Of a stretch of 58,456 bases of DNA, positions 19,025-27,898 are shown one piece after another (the stretch's first letter is position 1; the number at the start of each line of letters is the position of its first letter). Below the pieces are notes generated by a model, which worked only from the letters and a program-made list of their open reading frames with translations, did no database searches and was not told where the DNA came from. The stretch covers positions 1 to 58,456 of the forward strand of contig PWMU01000154.1 in NCBI GenBank assembly GCA_003558065.1, in the 5' to 3' direction. The translations under genes were made by a program, and so were the position numbers. Source of the DNA: Opitutia bacterium. GTDB lineage: Bacteria > Verrucomicrobiota > Verrucomicrobiia > Opitutales > T3Sed10-336.

Positions 19025-20356
19025 ATGGCACAAGCGAGCACAGCTGAGAAGAAAAACGTTCACGCCTGGTGCATGTACGATTGGGCGACCAACGGGTACC
19101 AGGTGACAACCGCTTCCGCGCTTTTCCCGGTTTTTTTTGTCGAGGCCATTGTTCCGGAGGGGTTCGCGGTCTTCGGCCGCGAGATTCCGGCATCAGGCCT
19201 GTGGGGGGTCGGTCTCGGCACCGCCGCGATCATCGTATTCCTGATGGCCCCCGTCCTCGGGGCGATCGCCGACCTCACGCTCCTCAAGCGGAAATTCCTC
19301 ATGACCTTCGCCTGGGGCGGCTGCCTGTTCGCGTCCTTGCTGTTTTTTGCGACCCCCGGCATGGTGTGGCTCTCGCTCCTCCTCTTCATAGCCGCCCAGG
19401 TCTGCTACACCTCGGGCAATGTCTTTTACAACGCCTTCCTTCCAGGGCTCGCCTCGGATGAAGACATGGACCGCATTTCCGGCCGCGGCTTCGCGTACGG
19501 CTACATCGGCGGGGCTCTGCAGTTCGGGTTCTCCCTGGGTCTCGTATCCGGCCACGATCTGATGGGACTCTCCCAGGAGCTCGCCATCCGCCTGGCGCTC
19601 CTCACTGCGGGACTCTGGTGGCTTGGATTCTCGGCGTACACCTTCATCCACCTCAAGGAAACCCCGCCGCCGGGATTCCGGGAACAGAGCTTCAGGAGTC
19701 CCGCGGCCGCGGTCCGGCAAGGGGTCGGCCAGACCTGGAGCATCGCCCGGCGCCTGCCGCGTTTTCCGGCCTTGCTGCTCTTCCTACTCGCCTTCTTTTT
19801 CTATAACGACGGAATTCAGACCGTCATCGGGGTCTCGGCCGCCTACGGCAAGGACGAACTCGAGCTCGGCACCCAGGCGATCATGATCACCTTTCTGATC
19901 GTCCAGTTCGTCGCCTTCGGCGGCGCCCTGCTCTTCTCGCGGATCGCCGGCAGGATCGGCGCAAAGAATGCCGTGCTGCTCTCGCTCGTCATCTGGAGCG
20001 GCATCGTGATCTACGCCTATTTCCTGCAGGCCGGAGACATTTTCGGCTTTTTCGTGCTCGGGGTCATTGTCGGACTGGTTCTGGGAGGCAATCAGGCCCT
20101 GAGCCGTTCGCTGTTCGCCAGCATGATCCCGCGGGAATCCTCGGCTAATTTCTTTGGCTTCTTCACGGTCTTCCACAAGCTCTCGGCAATCCTCGGGCCG
20201 CTGCTTTTCGGGGGGCTGGCCATCCTCTTCGATTCGGCCCGTCCGGCGATTCTGGCGATTATCTTCTTCTTTGTGGTCGGCGGTCTGCTCCTGGCCTGTG
20301 TCGACGTCGAAAAAGCCCGCGGCTCGCGCGGACTCTGGCTGGAATCGGCATCTTGA
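19025..20356 (+). CDS. MFS transporter, UMF1/Atg22-like
   Basis: This 443-residue membrane protein has about twelve hydrophobic helices. The N-terminal signature HAWCMYDWATNGY followed by a long first helix (ALFPVFFVEAI) is characteristic of the UMF1 / Atg22-like family, whose fungal member exports amino acids from the vacuole. The later motifs GLVLGGNQALSRSLFASMIP and ANFFGFFTVFHKLSAILGP also belong to this family. The substrate in bacteria is unknown. Its stop codon lies within the -35-like hexamer of the lexA promoter. Confidence 0.88.
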   Translation: MAQASTAEKKNVHAWCMYDWATNGYQVTTASALFPVFFVEAIVPEGFAVFGREIPASGLWGVGLGTAAIIVFLMAPVLGAIADLTLLKRKFLMTFAWGGCLFASLLFFATPGMVWLSLLLFIAAQVCYTSGNVFYNAFLPGLASDEDMDRISGRGFAYGYIGGALQFGFSLGLVSGHDLMGLSQELAIRLALLTAGLWWLGFSAYTFIHLKETPPPGFREQSFRSPAAAVRQGVGQTWSIARRLPRFPALLLFLLAFFFYNDGIQTVIGVSAAYGKDELELGTQAIMITFLIVQFVAFGGALLFSRIAGRIGAKNAVLLSLVIWSGIVIYAYFLQAGDIFGFFVLGVIVGLVLGGNQALSRSLFASMIPRESSANFFGFFTVFHKLSAILGPLLFGGLAILFDSARPAILAIIFFFVVGGLLLACVDVEKARGSRGLWLESAS

Positions 20357-20381
20357 CAAATGAACGGATGTCCATAGGTTT
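20353..20381 (+). promoter_or_regulatory. putative lexA promoter with imperfect LexA-like dyad
   Basis: TTGACA (20353-20358) is a consensus -35 hexamer overlapping the previous stop codon. A weak -10-like CATAGG lies at 20374-20379. Between them GAACGGATGTCC (20362-20373) is an imperfect GAAC-N4-GTTC-type dyad with one mismatch. Such a placement suits LexA autorepression. One mismatch and a weak -10 keep this tentative. Confidence 0.4.
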
Positions 20382-20390
20382 TCATTCACC

Positions 20391-21023
20391 ATGGACTCAC
20401 TCACACTGCGCCAACAGGAAATCCTCGGCTTCATACGGGTCTCTTCACAGAAAAACGGCTATTGGCCGAGCATTCGGGAGATTCAGGAGCACTTCGGCTT
20501 TAAGAGCACGAACGCCGTCGCCGGCCACCTTCTGGCCCTCGAACGCAAAGGCGCCATTTCACGGGTTCCGGGTCAGGCCCGTGCCTACCGGATCCTGTCC
20601 GACAAAAAACCGTCCGCCCCCGATCACACCCTCTCCGTCCTGGAAATCCCCGTCTACGGCAACATCGCCGCCGGCTACCCGGAAGGCGTCGAGTCCGGGC
20701 ACGCCATCGCGAGCCTCCAGATCGATGTTGAATCCGCGGGCCTCAACCGCAAGAGCGCCAATTTCGCCCTGCGGGTCCGGGGAGACAGCATGGTCGACGC
20801 CGGCATCCACGAAGGTGACACGGTCATCCTGGAAGTTCGAACACCGCGCAACGGCGATATCGTCGCGGCCCTGATCGACGGGGAAACCACCCTGAAGCGC
20901 TATGTCCAGCAATCCGGGCAACCGCCCTTCCTGAAGGCCGAAAATGTCGCGTATCCTTCAATTTATCCGACTTCGGAATTGATTATTCAGGGCGTCGCCA
21001 CTTCGGTTGTCCGCAGGCTTTAA
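20391..21023 (+). CDS. lexA: LexA repressor
   Basis: This 210-residue SOS repressor has an N-terminal winged helix (TLRQQEILGFIRVSSQKNGYW, then PSIREIQEHFGFKSTNAVAGHL as recognition region) and a C-terminal S24 peptidase domain. The self-cleavage site is A94-G95 (GNIAAGYPEG). The catalytic dyad is S133 in VRGDSMVDAGI and K169 in ETTLKRY. RecA filaments stimulate the cleavage, releasing SOS genes. The length is normal. It is a single gene followed by tRNA-His; several SOS-type repair genes (uvrB, ruvB) lie nearby. Confidence 0.96.
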   Translation: MDSLTLRQQEILGFIRVSSQKNGYWPSIREIQEHFGFKSTNAVAGHLLALERKGAISRVPGQARAYRILSDKKPSAPDHTLSVLEIPVYGNIAAGYPEGVESGHAIASLQIDVESAGLNRKSANFALRVRGDSMVDAGIHEGDTVILEVRTPRNGDIVAALIDGETTLKRYVQQSGQPPFLKAENVAYPSIYPTSELIIQGVATSVVRRL

Positions 21024-21088
21024 GCAACTTTTCAAATAACCGTTGACAGCTCTGGTAAAAAAAACGAAACATTCCCTTTCTGGCTGAT

Positions 21089-21166
21089 GGTGGTTGTAGC
21101 TCAGCTGGTCAGAGCACCGGATTGTGGTTCCGGGGGTCGCCGGTTCAAATCCGGTCAGCCACCCCA
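21089..21166 (+). tRNA. tRNA-His (GTG)
   Basis: A complete cloverleaf is visible. The acceptor stem GTGGTTG pairs with CAGCCAC. The D-arm is GCTCAGCTGGTCAGAGC, the anticodon stem CCGGA/TCCGG encloses loop TTGTGGT with anticodon GTG at 21124-21126, and the T-arm is GCCGGTTCAAATCCGGT. The extra G at 21089 (G-1) opposite C73 is the identity element specific to tRNA-His. CCA is encoded at 21164-21166. A TTGACA hexamer at 21043-21048 may belong to its promoter. Confidence 0.97.
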
Positions 21167-21286
21167 TCCTTCGCCCCGCCAGGCGCGGCTTCGGATGGCA
21201 GGTCAGTCCATTTGCCCCGCCCGTTTTCGAAAGCTCGCGACGCTTAAAAGGCGAAGGAGGCCCTCCGCGGCTTGAGCCCGGGAGGG

Positions 21287-21658
21287 TCAGATATGCTTCG
21301 AGTCGTTCCCGTCCTTTTCCGTGTAACCGGTATCCTGGCGAGTATGATTGACCTCGTTCTTTTTCAGGTAAGCCTGGTAAACATCATCGGCTGACATACC
21401 GAGAGCCTGCGCGGTGGAAATGAGGAAATGGAAGAGGTCAACCACTTCCACCTTCGCATTCTGTTTGTCGAACTCCTGATACTTCGCCCACCATTTCCAG
21501 GGCACGGAATCGATCAACTCGGCCATTTCCTGCTGCATCGCACGGGTGTAGTTCAATAGCCAGCGAACCTGCTCGTCGTCGGAAAGCCCGTCCAGCTTCA
21601 CGCCAATACGTTCGTTTAACTTTTGCTGTAATTGGAAAATCTCTTCGAGCTTATCCAT
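21287..21658 (-). CDS. dimeric all-alpha dUTPase (MazG-like NTP pyrophosphohydrolase)
   Basis: This 123-residue all-helical protein carries the metal-binding motifs of dimeric dUTPases: QQEMAELIDSVPWKWW (ExxE type) and AKVEVVDLFHFLISTAQALG (ExxD type), followed by AYLKKNEVNHTRQDTGYTEKD at the C-terminus. It should hydrolyse dUTP to dUMP and pyrophosphate, lowering uracil incorporation and supplying dTMP synthesis. Short phage-like and bacterial dUTPase_2 proteins have this size. It is a lone gene opposite the flanking tRNA. Downstream is a GC-rich hairpin (CCCTCC/GGAGGG, about 21259-21286) that might terminate it. Confidence 0.85.
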   Translation of the reverse strand: MDKLEEIFQLQQKLNERIGVKLDGLSDDEQVRWLLNYTRAMQQEMAELIDSVPWKWWAKYQEFDKQNAKVEVVDLFHFLISTAQALGMSADDVYQAYLKKNEVNHTRQDTGYTEKDGNDSKHI

Positions 21659-21948
21659 AGCTTCCGTTCTTTGAGATACTGAATATTAAGGGGATAACAC
21701 TTTCCCGGCAGGGGTTGTCATCGGGAATTTCCATTTAATGATTGTTTTTCTAGAGAAATGGTTTTTCTTTGAAGCTGAGATTGCAAGGCTGAAAAGCGAA
21801 AGACCTCCACCACTCATGTTGGAAGGGAGCCGGGAACCGGCATCCGTTCGCATACCTTGCCCGACGAGATCCGGCACCGGAGATTTTTGCCATTGCACGA
21901 ATCCCGAACCGATCCACCGAAACACAAACGGTATACCGCACAAAGACC

Positions 21949-23091
21949 ATGGAAGAGTCCACAAACCAAGATTCGAAAAATTCGCAGGAAACATCAAAAA
22001 CAGGCGCCCCCTTCGAGAAGGGCAACGACCCCAAAGCACAGGACGCCGCCAACCAGCGACCACCCAGCCGCCGCCGCCCCCGCCGGACCGGCAGCACGGA
22101 AATCCGGGGATCGGCCGGCACAAGCGACACCACCGGCACAACGCCAGCCAGCAAGCCCTACCCCGCTTCCCTGATGAAACAAAAGGACGACGGCCCCTCG
22201 CCGCGCAGCGACGTAGCCCCGACCCCTCAGAAGAGTCGCCCCCCGGAAAAGCAGCCCCCTTCACCGGCGAAGTCCGAGGCCCCGAAGGAGCCTGCTAAGC
22301 GCGCTGCTCCACTGCCCTCATCGAAGCCGGCGGGAAACGCCGACGACACCCCCGGGCCTGTCGAGGCCGAAAGTAAAGGGCAGCCGTCGGAGACGAGCTC
22401 GGAAGGAAGCGAAGGAGAACCGCGTCCCCGGCGGCGCAGACGCCGGGGAGGACGCAATCGGCGCGGCGGCAAAACGGCTGGAAACGAAGGCGAGAAGAGT
22501 GAGAACCGAAACGACGGCCCGAAAGACGGAGGGCGCTCCCGCTCACCGCAGGCAAAAGCCGAAGGCGGCCGCCAGCGCTCGCGGAACCAGCGCCAGCAGG
22601 AGGGGCCCCGCCGCAGGAGGCGACCTTCCGAAGCCGCGGCCTCCGACTCCACCAGCAACGGCCGCACAGCCAAGCGGCCGTCGAGAGCCGCTCCGGCCCG
22701 GCAGCCCAAGGGATTGCTCTCCCGTGTGGGACGCTGGATCCGTTCGATCGTCACTCCTCCCGAGGATGAAAGCAGGCAAGAGGACAACTCCGGCCGGAAA
22801 CGGCCGCCCCGGAAAAAACGGTCCGCCTCCCAGGAAGGAAGAGACGGCCCCCCTAAACAGAAGCGTACCCGCGGCGGTGGCGGCCGGGGACGTCAACGCT
22901 CGCAGAACCGCGAGGAGGAACCTTCCGAGCCGACTCCCAGGCCCTCTTCATCTTCGTCCTCACGCGATGCCTCATCGTCCTCCTCCAAGGATTTGTCTGC
23001 CGATTACGCTTCATCTTCACCTTCATCCAAGTTCCAGTGGGATGCGTCTTCGCCGGAACAGACGCCGAAAGAGTGGCGCCCCGGCGACTAG
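21949..23091 (+). CDS. disordered Arg/Gly/Ser/Pro-rich basic protein, unknown
   Basis: This 380-residue protein is low-complexity nearly throughout. It has Pro/Ser/Lys stretches, arginine clusters with RGG-like motifs (PRRRRRRGGRNRRGG near residue 160, RTRGGGGRGRQRSQNRE near residue 318), and a serine-rich acidic C-terminal tail. The only ordered-looking piece is a short amphipathic segment, KGLLSRVGRWIRSIV, near residue 255. Such RGG/SR composition usually means RNA or nucleic-acid binding and possible condensate formation; that is inference. The reading frame is open for 1.1 kb against GC-rich shadows, it starts ATG and has codon-like composition. It lies upstream of ruvB and ends in a hairpin shared with two other genes. 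Confidence 0.68.
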   Translation: MEESTNQDSKNSQETSKTGAPFEKGNDPKAQDAANQRPPSRRRPRRTGSTEIRGSAGTSDTTGTTPASKPYPASLMKQKDDGPSPRSDVAPTPQKSRPPEKQPPSPAKSEAPKEPAKRAAPLPSSKPAGNADDTPGPVEAESKGQPSETSSEGSEGEPRPRRRRRRGGRNRRGGKTAGNEGEKSENRNDGPKDGGRSRSPQAKAEGGRQRSRNQRQQEGPRRRRRPSEAAASDSTSNGRTAKRPSRAAPARQPKGLLSRVGRWIRSIVTPPEDESRQEDNSGRKRPPRKKRSASQEGRDGPPKQKRTRGGGGRGRQRSQNREEEPSEPTPRPSSSSSSRDASSSSSKDLSADYASSSPSSKFQWDASSPEQTPKEWRPGD

Positions 23092-23092
23092 C

Positions 23093-23118
23093 AGCCTGCC
23101 GGCGAAGCCCGACAGACT
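23093..23118 (+). repeat. short palindromic hairpin element, copy 1
   Basis: Directly after the stop codon of the Arg-rich gene, AGCCTGCCGG (23093-23102) faces CCGACAGACT (23109-23118), pairing at 8 of 10 positions. Bases 23101-23119 match 31387-31405 at 18 of 19 positions, so this is the same element that follows the H1-like gene. Confidence 0.7.
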
Positions 23119-23265
23119 CCCGGAACACAGCGTCAACCCAACGGGAAACAGAAGGAATGCCCCCCGGACCCACGGCTGAAGCCCGGGATTCCGGGGGGTT
23201 GTTCGCTTCCGAAAGACAATGGAACGAGAACCGGCTCGCGCTGCCGGGAGTTGCCTTTTGACGAA

Positions 23266-24330
23266 ATGCAATCAGAGTCGCCATCAATCATGAGCGAACC
23301 GGATAAAGGCGCCCACTACATCAAAACCGCGCTCGAAGCCCCTCCCTCAAGCGAGGAAGCCGTTCTGCGGCCCACTCGCTTCACCGATTTCACCGGTCAG
23401 CATAAAACCATCGAACGGCTCAACGTGATGGTCGGCGCCGCCCGGCGCCGCAACGATCCGCTGAACCATATTCTCTTCAGCGGACCGCCCGGATTGGGGA
23501 AAACGACCCTGGCCCTGATCCTGGGGCACGAAATGGGACGGAATGTACGCATCACATCCGGACCGGTGGTCGAGAAACCCGCCGACCTCGCCGGTCTGCT
23601 CACCAATCTCGAAGAAGGGGATATCCTCTTCATCGACGAAATTCACCGCATCCCCAAGACCGTGGAAGAGTACCTGTATTCAGCCATGGAGGATTTCCGG
23701 CTGGATATCATGATCGACCAGGGACCGAACGCGCGCAGTGTACGCCTGAATCTCTCTCACTTCACCCTGGTCGGAGCGACCACCCGCAGCGGCCTTCTGA
23801 CCACCCCCCTGCGCAGCCGCTTCACCCTGCAAACCCGTCTCGACTATTACGGGAAAGAAGACCTTCTGAAAATCGTCCGGCGCAGTTGTGAATTGCTCGA
23901 GGTGGAAGTCGACGAAGCCGGCGCCCGGGAAATCGCGTCTCGCGCCCGCGGCACGCCAAGGATCGTCAACAACCTGATCAACTTCATCCGCGACTTTGCC
24001 CAGGAACGAGCGGACGGGGTCATTACACGGGAGGTGGCGGTCGCCGCGCTCGAACTACTGGAAATCGACGCCCGGGGCCTCGACGAGATGGACAAACGCG
24101 CCCTGCGTGTGATCGCCTCCAATTACAACGGAGGGCCTGTCGGACTCACCACGGTCGCCATCGCTGTCGGCGAAGAACCCGAAACGCTGGAGGAAGTCCA
24201 TGAACCGTTCCTGATCCAGGAAGGCTACCTTCAGCGGACAGCCCAGGGACGGGTTCTCACCGGAAAAGGCTACGAAGCGATCGGCTTTGATCCGGGTTCC
24301 GGAAAGCCGCTGCAGCAAAGCCTGTTTTGA
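23266..24330 (+). CDS. ruvB: Holliday junction branch-migration helicase RuvB
   Basis: RuvB (about 354 residues) is the hexameric AAA+ motor that drives branch migration with RuvA. Visible are LRPTRFTDFTGQ, Walker A SGPPGLGKTTLA, Walker B ILFIDEIHRIP, sensor I VGATTRSGLLTTPLRSRF, the arginine-finger region, and the C-terminal winged helix (EPFLIQEGYLQRTAQGRVLT). Start choice is open: ATG 23266 follows GGGAG by 15 bases, while ATG 23290 gives MSEPDKGAHY. ruvA and ruvC are not adjacent. It is convergent with the SUI1 gene, 6 bases apart. Confidence 0.96.
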   Translation: MQSESPSIMSEPDKGAHYIKTALEAPPSSEEAVLRPTRFTDFTGQHKTIERLNVMVGAARRRNDPLNHILFSGPPGLGKTTLALILGHEMGRNVRITSGPVVEKPADLAGLLTNLEEGDILFIDEIHRIPKTVEEYLYSAMEDFRLDIMIDQGPNARSVRLNLSHFTLVGATTRSGLLTTPLRSRFTLQTRLDYYGKEDLLKIVRRSCELLEVEVDEAGAREIASRARGTPRIVNNLINFIRDFAQERADGVITREVAVAALELLEIDARGLDEMDKRALRVIASNYNGGPVGLTTVAIAVGEEPETLEEVHEPFLIQEGYLQRTAQGRVLTGKGYEAIGFDPGSGKPLQQSLF

Positions 24331-24336
24331 AGCGAA

Positions 24337-24750
24337 TCAGCCGCCCGCAAGAACCGGGCGGTAACCTTCCGCTTGAAAGAAGGCGACCAGCTTATCCCGC
24401 TGGTCCCCCTGCAACTCGATATGGGTTCCTTTGGCGGCTCCCCCCACGCCCATCTCTTTGCGCAAACGCCTCGCCAGCTCCTCCCGCTTCTCTGCGCCCA
24501 CAAAACTCAAGCCCGACACAACGGTGACGGTCTTGCCTCCGCGCCCGGACTTCTCGCGCCTGATGTCGACCCGCCGCCGTCCCACGCCGGCATTCTCCTG
24601 CTTGCCGGAACGGCGCTTTTCCCCCTTCTTCGACAGCGAATCCTCCCCGCCAGGAGTGCCGGAAGCCAACGAATCGGTGCCGAGGGCGCCGAAGAGATTC
24701 TGGTTCAGCTCTTCTCCGCCGGACGTTGAGATGCGTTCGCCCCTGGACAT
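24337..24750 (-). CDS. SUI1/eIF1-like translation factor (YciH family)
   Basis: This 137-residue protein has a disordered N-terminal half (residues 1-65, Ser/Gly/Lys-rich) and a C-terminal SUI1 domain. The domain signature is GRGGKTVTVVSGL, then a helix with EELARRLRKEMGVGG, then GTHIELQGDQRDKLVAFFQAEGYRPVLAGG. Bacterial YciH proteins resemble eukaryotic eIF1 and may police start-codon or initiator-tRNA choice, but their role is poorly known. It follows a small hypothetical gene by 4 bases, so the two form an operon. Confidence 0.87.
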   Translation of the reverse strand: MSRGERISTSGGEELNQNLFGALGTDSLASGTPGGEDSLSKKGEKRRSGKQENAGVGRRRVDIRREKSGRGGKTVTVVSGLSFVGAEKREELARRLRKEMGVGGAAKGTHIELQGDQRDKLVAFFQAEGYRPVLAGG

Positions 24751-24754
24751 AACT

Positions 24755-24994
24755 CTAACCTTTCAAATGCTCCCCTTTGCCCGAAACACGAAGCTCGTCG
24801 TCGATATAAGCCAACGCCTTCTGATAGCTCCTTCTCTCGAGAAAGTGAAGCAACTGAGTCGGCAAACGTTCCCGATCGGCAGCGAGGATCTCGTCCAGTT
24901 TCCGCAATGACGAGACGACGATGCCGTCATCCGCGCGCTCGATTCCACGCTCCATCGTGCGCAATTCATTCGCAATCGTTTCCATCAGGTTCAT
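24755..24994 (-). CDS. small helical hypothetical protein
   Basis: This 79-residue, apparently all-helical protein (start MNLMETIANELRTMERG) has no transmembrane segment and no motif I recognise. It contains an RMERGIERADDGIVVSSLRKLDEI-like amphipathic region and LLHFLERRSYQKALAYIDDEL, reminiscent of short scaffold proteins. It lies just upstream of the SUI1 gene (4-base gap), which suggests coexpression and perhaps a translation link. The ORF extends further upstream, but the chosen ATG is the first with a plausible start. It is divergent from sucA with 85 bases between starts. Confidence 0.65.
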   Translation of the reverse strand: MNLMETIANELRTMERGIERADDGIVVSSLRKLDEILAADRERLPTQLLHFLERRSYQKALAYIDDELRVSGKGEHLKG

Positions 24995-25079
24995 AAATCC
25001 CAATCTATGCAGAAGGCGGCATCGGGAAACAAGAAGAATTGAAAAAACGGGATTCGTCCTTGTCACTCATAGCACTTTG

Positions 25080-27890
25080 ATGCATGGTGTTAAGCAAACC
25101 GTGAGCCAGCCGAAAATGCATGCTTCAGGCAGTAGCCGTCTTTCCTTTGCCAATCTTGAAAATGCCGACTTGATCGACGAATACTACGACTCCTGGAAAC
25201 AAAACCCCGAGTCCGTGGAGCCCGGATGGCGGGCTTTTTTCGAAGGGTTCGAGCTCGCAAACGGAAATGGCGGAGTAAACGGCGACGGCACGAAGACCGC
25301 GGAGCCGGTTTCGAGCCGCCAGTCGATCAAGCAATCGCGGGTCGACAGCCTGATTTACGCGTACCGGGGTCTGGGACATCTTATCGCGGATGTCGACCCC
25401 TTGCGTCCGGGGCCGGAATCCCACCCGAATCTCGAGCTTGAGAATTTCAGTCTGTCCAAAGAGGACCTGGATGAATCCTTTGACGCCGGCCATCTTCTGG
25501 ACGGCGGCATGATGAAGCTTCGCGAAATCATCCGCATCCTGCGAGAAACGTACTGCGAGCACATTGGTGCGGAATACATTTACATCCAGAGCAAGGATAT
25601 CCGGCGCTGGCTCCAGCGGAAAATGGAACCGGTCCGGAACCAGCCGAAATTCCCCAAAGGGAAGAAGGTCCGGATTCTCCGGAAGATCCATGAAGCCGAG
25701 ATCTTCGAGCGCTTTCTGCATACGCGGTATTCCGGCCAAAAGCGATTTTCGCTCGAGGGCGCCGAGACCACGATCGCCTGTCTCGACTCGCTGATCCAGA
25801 AATGTCCCGAGTTCGGCGTGAAAGAGGTCGTCATGGGAATGGCTCACCGCGGACGGCTCAACGTTCTTGCCAACATCATGCGCAAGTCCTACGAGCTGAT
25901 CTTCGAAGAATTCACCGAGAATTACATTCCGGACTCGGTTTTCGGAGACGGCGACGTCAAATACCACCTCGGCTACGAATCCAAACTGCAGACCGAATCG
26001 GGCGAAGAAGTGGAAGTGCGCCTGGCCTCGAACCCCAGCCACCTCGAGGCGGTCGATCCCGTGGTACAGGGGAACGCCCGCGCGCGTCAGCGTCTCCGCG
26101 GCGATACGGAACGCAAAGTGGTCCTGCCGCTTCTGTTGCACGGTGACGCCGCGTTTTCCGGGCAGGGCGTCGTGGCGGAAACCCTTAATTTCTCACAACT
26201 CCCCGGCTATCGCACGGGAGGGACCATCCACCTGGTCATCAACAACCAGATCGGCTTCACCACCAAACCCTCCGAATCCCGTTCGAGCCGGTACTGCACC
26301 GACATCGCCAAGATGATCGAAGCACCGATCTTTCACGTCAACGGCGACGACCCCCTCGCCGTTACGATGGTGTTGGAGCTCGCACTGGAATTCCGTCAAA
26401 CCTTCCAGCGGGACGTGGTCATCGATATGTACTGCTACCGTAAACACGGCCACAACGAAACCGACGAGCCGATGTTCACCCAGCCGATCCTGTACCAGGG
26501 GATCGCCAAACAGCCGCCTATCAGCAAGACACTCACCGAACGGCTCATCCAGGAAGGAACGCTGAGCGAGGCGGAATCCGAAAAAATCCAATCCGAATAC
26601 CGCAAGACGCTGGACGAAGCTTTTGACAGAGTCAGCAAAGCCCAGGAAAAGTCCAAACGGAGCCGGAAGTCCACGGAGGCGAAAGTCTTTCAAGGCTCGA
26701 ATGCCGTGTTTCAGATTCCCTACTCCTTCGATCCCATCGAAACAGGAGTGGACATGAAGGTATTAGCGAAGGCGGCCCGGGGCCTCTCCACCGTTCCCGA
26801 GAATTTCAAAGTCAATCCCAAGATCAAGCGCCAGCTTGAGGGTCGCCGGAAAGCCTTTGACGAGGACCTTCCGATCGACTGGGGATTCGCCGAGGACCTC
26901 GCCTACGGCACCCTGCTCCTCGAAGGGACTCCCGTGCGGCTTTCGGGTCAGGATTCGGAAAGAGGGACGTTCAGCCACCGCCACGCCGCATTCTACGACG
27001 TCGAAACCAGCGAACGCTTCGTCCCGCTTCTCAACCTCGACAAAAATCAGGCGCAATTCTGCGTGTACAACTCGACTTTGTCGGAGGCCGGCGTCCTTGG
27101 GTTCGATTTCGGGTACTCGCTGGACTACCCTCAGATGCTCTGCATCTGGGAAGCGCAATTCGGAGACTTCGCCAATGGCGCACAGGTGATCATCGACCAG
27201 TTCATCACCACCAGCGAATCCAAGTGGCAACGCGTCAGCGGCATCGTTCTCTTCCTGCCTCACGGCTACGAGGGTCAGGGACCGGAACATTCATCCGCGC
27301 GCCTCGAACGCTTTCTCCAAAACGCAGCCGAAGAAAACATCCAGGTCTGCAACACGACCAACGCAGCTCAATTCTTCCACCTCCTGCGGCGGCAGATGAA
27401 GCAACCCTACCGCAAGCCGCTCGTCATCATGACCCCGAAGCTTCTCCTGCGGCACAAGGGCGCTGCGTCCCCGATCAAGAACTTCACCCAGGGCAGCTTC
27501 CAGCCGATCCTCGACGATACGAATCCCCCGAAAAAGCCGGAACGGCTCATTCTCTGTTCCGGCAAGGTGTACTACGACCTCGACGAATACCGGAAACGGC
27601 ACGAAATCGCGGACACGGCGATCGTTCGGATCGAACAACTCTACCCGCTCCACAAGGAAAAGCTGAAGGAGATCGGCGACCGGTACAAACGGGTGAAGGA
27701 GATCGTCTGGTGTCAGGAGGAGTCGCGGAATATGGGGCCCTGGTTCTACATGAGGCCGTTGATTGAAGAGTTGCTGGGCCGGCAACCCCGATATGCCGGA
27801 CGGGAGGCCAGCGCCAGTCCCGCGGTGGGCTCTCTCGCCCGCCATAAAAACGAACTCCGCGAGTTCCTGGAGAACGCTTTTTCCCAATAG
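25080..27890 (+). CDS. sucA: 2-oxoglutarate dehydrogenase E1 component
   Basis: SucA (936 residues; E. coli 933) is the thiamine-diphosphate decarboxylase of the 2-oxoglutarate dehydrogenase complex. The N-terminus has the E1o signature ([20 protein letters not shown]), followed by [15 protein letters not shown], the ThDP-binding region [16 protein letters not shown] and [13 protein letters not shown]. The second half has the pyrimidine-binding transketolase domain and [24 protein letters not shown] take the ATG at 25080; an ATG at 25116 is also in frame. sucB follows after 8 bases, so the two form an operon. Confidence 0.96.
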   Translation: MHGVKQTVSQPKMHASGSSRLSFANLENADLIDEYYDSWKQNPESVEPGWRAFFEGFELANGNGGVNGDGTKTAEPVSSRQSIKQSRVDSLIYAYRGLGHLIADVDPLRPGPESHPNLELENFSLSKEDLDESFDAGHLLDGGMMKLREIIRILRETYCEHIGAEYIYIQSKDIRRWLQRKMEPVRNQPKFPKGKKVRILRKIHEAEIFERFLHTRYSGQKRFSLEGAETTIACLDSLIQKCPEFGVKEVVMGMAHRGRLNVLANIMRKSYELIFEEFTENYIPDSVFGDGDVKYHLGYESKLQTESGEEVEVRLASNPSHLEAVDPVVQGNARARQRLRGDTERKVVLPLLLHGDAAFSGQGVVAETLNFSQLPGYRTGGTIHLVINNQIGFTTKPSESRSSRYCTDIAKMIEAPIFHVNGDDPLAVTMVLELALEFRQTFQRDVVIDMYCYRKHGHNETDEPMFTQPILYQGIAKQPPISKTLTERLIQEGTLSEAESEKIQSEYRKTLDEAFDRVSKAQEKSKRSRKSTEAKVFQGSNAVFQIPYSFDPIETGVDMKVLAKAARGLSTVPENFKVNPKIKRQLEGRRKAFDEDLPIDWGFAEDLAYGTLLLEGTPVRLSGQDSERGTFSHRHAAFYDVETSERFVPLLNLDKNQAQFCVYNSTLSEAGVLGFDFGYSLDYPQMLCIWEAQFGDFANGAQVIIDQFITTSESKWQRVSGIVLFLPHGYEGQGPEHSSARLERFLQNAAEENIQVCNTTNAAQFFHLLRRQMKQPYRKPLVIMTPKLLLRHKGAASPIKNFTQGSFQPILDDTNPPKKPERLILCSGKVYYDLDEYRKRHEIADTAIVRIEQLYPLHKEKLKEIGDRYKRVKEIVWCQEESRNMGPWFYMRPLIEELLGRQPRYAGREASASPAVGSLARHKNELREFLENAFSQ

Positions 27891-27898
27891 AAATAAAA

